A stretch of DNA of 23,918 nucleotides from a virus. Positions 20,701 to 23,918 of the stretch are shown piece after piece. The position numbers and the translations under genes are program-made. Under the pieces are notes generated by a model, which saw only the letters and a program-made list of their open reading frames with translations, was not told where the DNA came from and made no database searches. Numbering within the stretch: position 1 is the stretch's first letter; each line of letters opens with the position of its first letter. The stretch covers positions 1-23,918 of IMG/VR virus record IMGVR_UViG_3300025769_011139; one strand, written 5' to 3'.

Positions 20701-20729
20701 ATCATACCATTTTATGATTTAATTGTCAA
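20701..20729 (-). promoter_or_regulatory. Sigma70-type promoter TTGACA-17-TATGAT before tRNA-Arg
   Basis: TTGACA (20724-20729) and TATGAT (20701-20706) on the minus strand, 17-nt spacer, starting 1 nt after the 3' end of tRNA-Tyr. The start site would be near 20694, giving a leader of about 40 nt before tRNA-Arg. It can also feed a long transcript through the HNH gene. Confidence 0.85.
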
Positions 20730-20730
20730 G

Positions 20731-20812
20731 TGGGCAGGGAGGGATTTGAACCCCCGTAGGCAGAGCCAGCGGATTTACAGTCCGCCTCCATTAACCACTC
20801 GGACACCTACCC
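20731..20812 (-). tRNA. tRNA-Tyr (anticodon GTA)
   Basis: 82 nt with a long variable arm, as for bacterial tRNA-Tyr. Acceptor GGGTAGG/CCTGCCC with one G-T pair, anticodon arm GCGGA-CTGTAAA-TCCGC with GTA at 20776-20778, T arm GGGGG-TTCAAAT-CCCTC, discriminator A. Its first base is the last base of the upstream gene's stop codon. Confidence 0.95.
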
Positions 20813-21027
20813 TATTTTACATCAACTTCTTGGTCACCAAAATCATTATCTTCAAGACAAAGATATTCTAATTCCGTTTTACCAGTTGGCAAATTAATCC
20901 ATTCATCAAACTCTTCTGCAATGGCAACAGCATCAAATTGAGACTCTACGTTTCCCTCAGAGAGTTTATGAATCCTTTCAATTGACCAATTACGAATTTG
21001 GGCGACAGGTTCAATCTTTGCATTCAT
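20812..21027 (-). CDS. Small acidic protein (71 aa), unknown function
   Basis: 71 aa from the ATG at 21027, chosen because AAAGGA lies about 6 nt upstream. The frame is open for another 72 codons, but those overlap the 81-aa gene and look like its shadow. The product is acidic (AIAEEFDEWINL, ending LEDNDFGDQEVDVK) with a predicted N-terminal helix (VAQIRNWSIERIHKL). No family is recognised. It overlaps the preceding gene by 17 nt, and its stop touches tRNA-Tyr. Confidence 0.68.
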   Translation of the reverse strand: MNAKIEPVAQIRNWSIERIHKLSEGNVESQFDAVAIAEEFDEWINLPTGKTELEYLCLEDNDFGDQEVDVK

Positions 21028-21256
21028 AGTAATCCTTTCGGAAGTATCTGTTGAGGATGTTGCTATTATAGAATGCTGGTCCTCCTGTGTCAAGGCTTTC
21101 GGTAAGGACTCCGTTGACAAAGAGTTGTCTGGTTTCTTCGAAATTTGTTTTGCCCTTTGTTTTATGTAATGATAGGATAGTTCGACTAAAATTCTGTCTA
21201 CCCAATTGTTCAATTTCTTCTTTAAGTTTCGAAAGAGGCTCATAGTAATTTTTCAA
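21011..21256 (-). CDS. Small protein (81 aa) with TTG start, unknown function
   Basis: 81 aa with no in-frame ATG. The only start is TTG at 21256, overlapping the TGA of the upstream gene (TTGA). The sequence is protein-like: an amphipathic helix (LSKLKEEIEQLGRQ), a mixed middle, and LDTGGPAFYNS near residue 56. The competing frame (ATG at 21243) encodes a lysine/asparagine-rich stretch that looks like a shadow, and the good ribosome-binding site for the next gene supports this layout. Function unknown. Confidence 0.58.
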   Translation of the reverse strand: MKNYYEPLSKLKEEIEQLGRQNFSRTILSLHKTKGKTNFEETRQLFVNGVLTESLDTGGPAFYNSNILNRYFRKDYYECKD

Positions 21257-21432
21257 GGTTTAGATAGTTCTGAGAAATAATCTTTAGAAGCAATGTGAGG
21301 AGTGTATCCAGGATAAAACTTTTTAACGATAGAACTAATTCCCATAGCAGTAATGGCGCTTTCACAAATAACCCAGACTTCTTTTTTATCCTCTAAAACA
21401 ATATGTTGAAATGGAAACTTAGTCTTCTTCAT
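21253..21432 (-). CDS. Small protein (59 aa), unknown function
   Basis: 59 aa from the ATG at 21432. A GTG at 21471 would add 13 basic residues. The sequence has alternating strand-helix character (HIVLEDKKEVWVICESAITA, 10-29, then MGISSIVKKFYPGY). No motif or family is recognised. The ATG overlaps the end of a 23-codon ORF by 14 nt, and no ribosome-binding site is evident, so coupling to that ORF is possible. Confidence 0.62.
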   Translation of the reverse strand: MKKTKFPFQHIVLEDKKEVWVICESAITAMGISSIVKKFYPGYTPHIASKDYFSELSKP

Positions 21433-21490
21433 AAGTAAACGTTTTGTTTTTAACTTTTGTATCAAATTCACCAGTGCGTCCTGGTTTCAT
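21419..21490 (-). CDS. Candidate 23-aa peptide
   Basis: A 23-codon ORF with GGGGA close upstream of its ATG. It contains GRTGEFDTKV and ends FTYEED. Its ATG overlaps the TGA of a six-codon ORF (21487-21507) that itself has AAGG upstream. Both follow the late-type box at 21518-21525. It may be a coupling device for the 59-aa gene rather than a functional peptide. Low confidence. Confidence 0.35.
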   Translation of the reverse strand: MKPGRTGEFDTKVKNKTFTYEED

Positions 21491-21517
21491 TTTCCCCACT
21501 TTAACATTTTTACCTTC

Positions 21518-21525
21518 TATTTATT
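21518..21525 (-). promoter_or_regulatory. Late-type promoter box AATAAATA (minus strand)
   Basis: AATAAATA, preceded by TATAAT and followed by GAAGG, has the same form as the box before the sugar operon. It would drive the small genes from 21507 down to 20812. A plus-strand late box lies 35 bp away, making a divergent pair. Confidence 0.55.
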
Positions 21526-21560
21526 ATAAAGTTATTAATATAATCCAAAAATACTTTCAT

Positions 21561-21568
21561 TATAAATA
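21561..21568 (+). promoter_or_regulatory. Late promoter TATAAATA for the GIY-YIG endonuclease
   Basis: Exact late box on the plus strand, the only one facing right in the window. With standard spacing transcription begins near 21574, so the ATG at that position would be leaderless and the ATG at 21592 would have an 18-nt leader. Confidence 0.78.
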
Positions 21569-21591
21569 GTTTTATGGTAGAAAGTATTTTT

Positions 21592-22296
21592 ATGTCTTGG
21601 AGATATAATGAATCGGAATTTGTAGAAGCTCCTAAGGGTATTGAGGGGTTTGTTTATCTCATAACAAATCTAACAAATGATAGAAAATATGTTGGCAAAA
21701 AATCTTTTTGGACAAGAAGAAAGGATAAGAAGACTGGTAGAAGAAAAACAAAGGAAAGTGATTGGAAAAAATATTTTGGATCTTGTGATGAATTAAATGA
21801 AGATGTAAAACTTCTTGGTGAAGATAAATTTTTGAGAGAAATACTCTACTTATGTCCCCATAAAAAATCAATGTCTTATTATGAAACTATGGAACAATTT
21901 AAAAGAGATGTTCTAATGACTGATGATTATTATAATACAAATATTGAAGGAAGATTTTTTGTGAGTGAGAGAGCAGGAATTTATGAAGTCGTTATGAGAA
22001 ACGATAAATTCCGTGATATGAGAAGTAAAAAGATGAAAGACAAATCATATAATCCAATGTATAAACCAGAAGTTCTTGAGAAGTTTAGTAAAATGTATTC
22101 TGGCGAAGGAAATCCTATGTATGGAAAAAAACTTACCGAAGAGCATAAAAAAGCACTCACAACATCAAAAAATGTAAGAGTGAGTGATGGGGAAAATACT
22201 TGGGAAAGTGTTGTATCTTACTTAAAAGAAAAGAAAATAGGACACCAAAAATACAAAAAACAATTAGAAGATGGATTAATCTTTATTGTTAATTGA
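21592..22296 (+). CDS. GIY-YIG homing endonuclease with NUMOD3 motif
   Basis: 234 aa from the ATG at 21592. An in-frame ATG at 21574 would fall at or before the predicted late transcription start. GFVYLI (19-24) and KYVGKK (32-37) are the GIY and YIG strands, Arg42/43 a candidate catalytic arginine, and E98 in YYETMEQ the likely metal-binding glutamate. KSYNPMYK (151-158) and GEGNPMYGKKLTEEHKKAL (171-189) are NUMOD3-type DNA-binding repeats. It is the only plus-strand gene and its 3' end overlaps the convergent 48-aa gene by 21 bp. It is free-standing: no intron boundaries are visible. Confidence 0.88.
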   Translation: MSWRYNESEFVEAPKGIEGFVYLITNLTNDRKYVGKKSFWTRRKDKKTGRRKTKESDWKKYFGSCDELNEDVKLLGEDKFLREILYLCPHKKSMSYYETMEQFKRDVLMTDDYYNTNIEGRFFVSERAGIYEVVMRNDKFRDMRSKKMKDKSYNPMYKPEVLEKFSKMYSGEGNPMYGKKLTEEHKKALTTSKNVRVSDGENTWESVVSYLKEKKIGHQKYKKQLEDGLIFIVN

Positions 22297-22422
22297 TTCA
22301 ATTAAAGTTTTTGGATTATCGTGACTGATTGGTAATGAGATAAACAAACCCAAAGTAGTCCCCAATATCACTAGAAGTAAAAACCTTGCCATTATAAATC
22401 CAGGGATTGTCATAGATTTCAT
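22276..22422 (-). CDS. Small single-span membrane protein (48 aa)
   Basis: 48 aa. One hydrophobic segment (FLLLVILGTTLGLFISLPI, 14-32) and a short polar tail (SHDNPKTLIESINNKD). The ATG overlaps the TGA of the preceding gene by one base (TGATG). Its last 21 bp are also the 3' end of the GIY-YIG gene on the other strand. Function unknown. Confidence 0.55.
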   Translation of the reverse strand: MKSMTIPGFIMARFLLLVILGTTLGLFISLPISHDNPKTLIESINNKD

Positions 22423-22580
22423 CAGTAGTATAACTGCAACTCATTCACATAGTCAATAGCTTTGCTCAGATATTTATGAGCAAGTTCTTTCTCATGTGGA
22501 GTTGCATTTTCTCCATCAATATGATGCTTGAGTTTATCAAGTCTTGATTTGAGTGTGAAAATATCCGTAAGACCAATCAT
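22422..22580 (-). CDS. Small protein (52 aa), unknown function
   Basis: 52 aa, helical and charged (LKSRLDKLKHHIDGENATPHEKELAHKYL region), ending VNELQLYY. It starts 4 nt beyond the terminator at 22584-22610, so it would be read only by readthrough or from an unseen promoter. It is coupled to the membrane-peptide gene downstream. No family is recognised. Confidence 0.58.
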   Translation of the reverse strand: MIGLTDIFTLKSRLDKLKHHIDGENATPHEKELAHKYLSKAIDYVNELQLYY

Positions 22581-22583
22581 TAG

Positions 22584-22610
22584 AAAAAAGAGGAGTTATA
22601 ACGCTCCTCT
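22584..22610 (-). terminator. Intrinsic terminator of the nrdB transcription unit
   Basis: Minus strand: AGAGGAG (22604-22610) pairs perfectly with CTCCTCT (22589-22595) over an 8-nt loop and runs into six T residues. It lies 3 nt past the stop of the small acidic gene downstream of nrdB. Confidence 0.85.
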
Positions 22611-22612
22611 AT

Positions 22613-22831
22613 CTATACATCCAGAGTAGTTATACCTACCCACTCTTTACAATAGTCATAATCTCCAAACAAATACTCATCATGTTTTGCTGCTTCTTTA
22701 TATGCATCTATACAACAATCTATCTCAGAATAATTTGTGATGGGAGTCAATGGTTCTATATTATCCATCTCCTCCCATATAGAATCTAGATCTTCAAAGT
22801 TGGAATCCTGAGAATGTGTTTGCTTTGACAT
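22613..22831 (-). CDS. Small acidic protein downstream of nrdB (72 aa)
   Basis: 72 aa from the ATG at 22831, which overlaps the end of nrdB by 38 nt. A later ATG at 22768 would avoid the overlap and has GGGAGGAG directly upstream, but too close for an ideal site. The protein is acidic (FEDLDSIWEEMDNIEP) with two adjacent cysteines (IDCCIDAYKEAAKHDEY) and an aromatic C-terminal end. No family is recognised. Its position suggests co-expression with ribonucleotide reductase. Confidence 0.55.
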   Translation of the reverse strand: MSKQTHSQDSNFEDLDSIWEEMDNIEPLTPITNYSEIDCCIDAYKEAAKHDEYLFGDYDYCKEWVGITTLDV

Positions 22832-23918
22832 CTTGCTTAATACCCCCAACAATGTAACTTTCTACTTCTGTTTCTTGTGGTGCTACCTGAAGTCCTTTAG
22901 AAGAAATCCAGTTCTGTGTCCAAGGAAGAGGATTGTTATTTGCAGCAATGTCATATTGAGGTTTCAGACCAATTGCTTTAATACGGCGATTAGCAATCCA
23001 CTCAACGTACTGTTGGAGAAGTTTATCATTTAAACCAATCATAGATCCATCTTTAAACAGATAGTCTGCCCACTTCTTCTCTTCATTTACGGCACGGTCA
23101 AACATAGCATAGACCCACTCTTCCTCTTCTTTGGCAATCTGCTTCATCTCAGGATCATCACCATCGCGCCACTTGTTCAGAATGTTTTGAGTAATGGCAA
23201 GATGCTGATTCTCATCGCGGGCAATCAAAGAAATAATCTTAGCAGAACCTTCCATAAGTTTCAGTTCACCAAAAGCAAAACTGCAAGCAAAGGAAACATA
23301 GAAGCGAATACCCTCAAGGATATTCACATTTGCAACTGCACGATAGAGTTTACGCTTAACCTCTTTTAGGGAATCTTTTGCATAATCAGCACCCTCAAGA
23401 CGATGTTTCCATTGGTCAGAAACACCATAAAAATGAGCAGAGTTAATAAAGTCATTATAAGACTCTGTAACGCTCTCAGCACGTTCTAGAATGCGATGAT
23501 CGCCAATGATAGTATCAAATACCACCGAAGGGTCAGAATAAACGTTTTTGATGATATAGGTGTATGAGCGACTATGAATCATTTCCATAAATCCCCACAC
23601 TTCCATACATGCTTCCAGTTCAGGAAGTGAGCAATAAGGAATGAATGCCATACCAGGACCGCGACCCTGAACGGAGTCAAGCATGATCTGATACTTCAGA
23701 TTAGAAGTATAGATATGCTTCTGTTCAGGACGCAGCGTATGATAATCGCCACGATCCTTCTGGAGGGAGACCTCCTCAGGTCTCCAGAAGTATCCTAGTT
23801 GTTGTGTTGTGAGTTTATCGAAGACTGGATATTTGTATGAGTCGTATCTTTGAACCCCCAAAGGTTTACCAAAAAACATAGGTTGCTTTTTAGTATTCAC
23901 TTGTTCAGTATTAAAAAC
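22794..23918 (-). CDS. nrdB: Class I ribonucleotide reductase small (beta) subunit, 5' end beyond window
   Basis: 375 codons are visible. The frame stays open to the window edge and reads V-F-N-T-E-Q before the GTG at 23900, matching the M-S-T-V-F-N-T start of T4 NrdB, so the true ATG lies a few codons outside. The protein houses the diferric-tyrosyl radical that drives NDP reduction to dNDPs by NrdA. Iron and radical residues are visible: D in LKYQIMLDSVQGR, E, H and Tyr in EMIHSRSY, E in EGIRFYVSF, and E..H in ENQHL. QVAPQETEVESYIVG matches the T4 protein. The C-terminus ends KANTFSGFQL. All key residues are present. Confidence 0.96.
   Translation of the reverse strand, partial: VFNTEQVNTKKQPMFFGKPLGVQRYDSYKYPVFDKLTTQQLGYFWRPEEVSLQKDRGDYHTLRPEQKHIYTSNLKYQIMLDSVQGRGPGMAFIPYCSLPELEACMEVWGFMEMIHSRSYTYIIKNVYSDPSVVFDTIIGDHRILERAESVTESYNDFINSAHFYGVSDQWKHRLEGADYAKDSLKEVKRKLYRAVANVNILEGIRFYVSFACSFAFGELKLMEGSAKIISLIARDENQHLAITQNILNKWRDGDDPEMKQIAKEEEEWVYAMFDRAVNEEKKWADYLFKDGSMIGLNDKLLQQYVEWIANRRIKAIGLKPQYDIAANNNPLPWTQNWISSKGLQVAPQETEVESYIVGGIKQDVKANTFSGFQL

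Noticed and set aside
20812-21243. A 143-codon frame starting at ATG 21243, as a longer form of the 71-aa gene.
   Set aside because: Its first 72 codons overlap the 81-aa gene in another frame and read like a shadow. The ATG at 21027 has a good ribosome-binding site and fits the neighbouring gene ends.
21592-22296. A group I intron around the GIY-YIG gene.
   Set aside because: No flanking exons of a split gene and no intron core are visible. The gene has its own promoter in the opposite orientation to its neighbours, so it is free-standing.
22794-23900. GTG at 23900 as the start of nrdB.
   Set aside because: The frame continues to the window edge with V-F-N-T-E-Q, matching the T4 NrdB N-terminus, so the gene is cut by the window rather than starting at GTG.

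Overview
The window looks like part of the genome of a T4-like myovirus of marine cyanobacteria (Synechococcus or Prochlorococcus). The evidence is a T4-type class I ribonucleotide reductase small subunit, exact T4-type late promoter boxes (TATAAATA and the variant AATAAATA), nine recognisable tRNA genes on one strand among very small genes, two free-standing homing endonuclease genes, low GC, and a large block of surface-sugar genes. Apart from one GIY-YIG endonuclease gene, everything reads on the minus strand, so the order below is from high to low coordinates.

Right end (22.3-23.9 kb): nrdB, whose first codons lie beyond the window edge, then a small acidic gene, an intrinsic terminator, and two tiny genes. 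The GIY-YIG/NUMOD3 endonuclease gene (21.6-22.3 kb) is the only plus-strand gene. It sits behind its own late promoter, converges on the tiny genes and overlaps the last one by 21 bp.

Middle (16.9-21.5 kb): an accessory region holding tRNAs Tyr, Arg, Ala, Gly, Asn, Val, Ser, Pro and Met/Ile(CAT), a tRNA-like relic, an HNH endonuclease, a solitary Phd/YefM-like antitoxin gene, and a nest of short overlapping genes (zinc-ribbon, single-membrane-span and acidic proteins). Six of the nine tRNA genes have a promoter within about 10 nt of their 3' end: three are sigma70-type TTGACA-17-TATRAT and three are late TATAAATA. Just before the sugar cluster lies a compact leader: a 24-codon ORF ending in Pro-Pro-Gly-Ile, an H-type pseudoknot overlapping its stop codon, and an intrinsic terminator.

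Left (1-16.8 kb): about 20 genes in one tightly coupled minus-strand operon (ATGA and TAATG overlaps almost throughout) starting at a late-type promoter near 16.83 kb. The only real gap, at 10.36-10.39 kb, carries another late-type promoter. The genes encode sugar-nucleotide enzymes (GDP-mannose 3,5-epimerase-like, three other SDR epimerase/dehydratases, an RfbH/ColD-like 3-dehydrase, GmhA-like isomerase, HddA-like kinase and a HAD-TagD-like fusion), three methyltransferases (TylF-like, FkbM and class I), and glycosyltransferases of families GT2, GT11, GT17, GT25, GT92, an O-fucosyltransferase-like type and DUF5672. Together they could build and attach modified heptose and deoxy sugars to a glycan. 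Whether the target is the virion or the host surface cannot be told from sequence.
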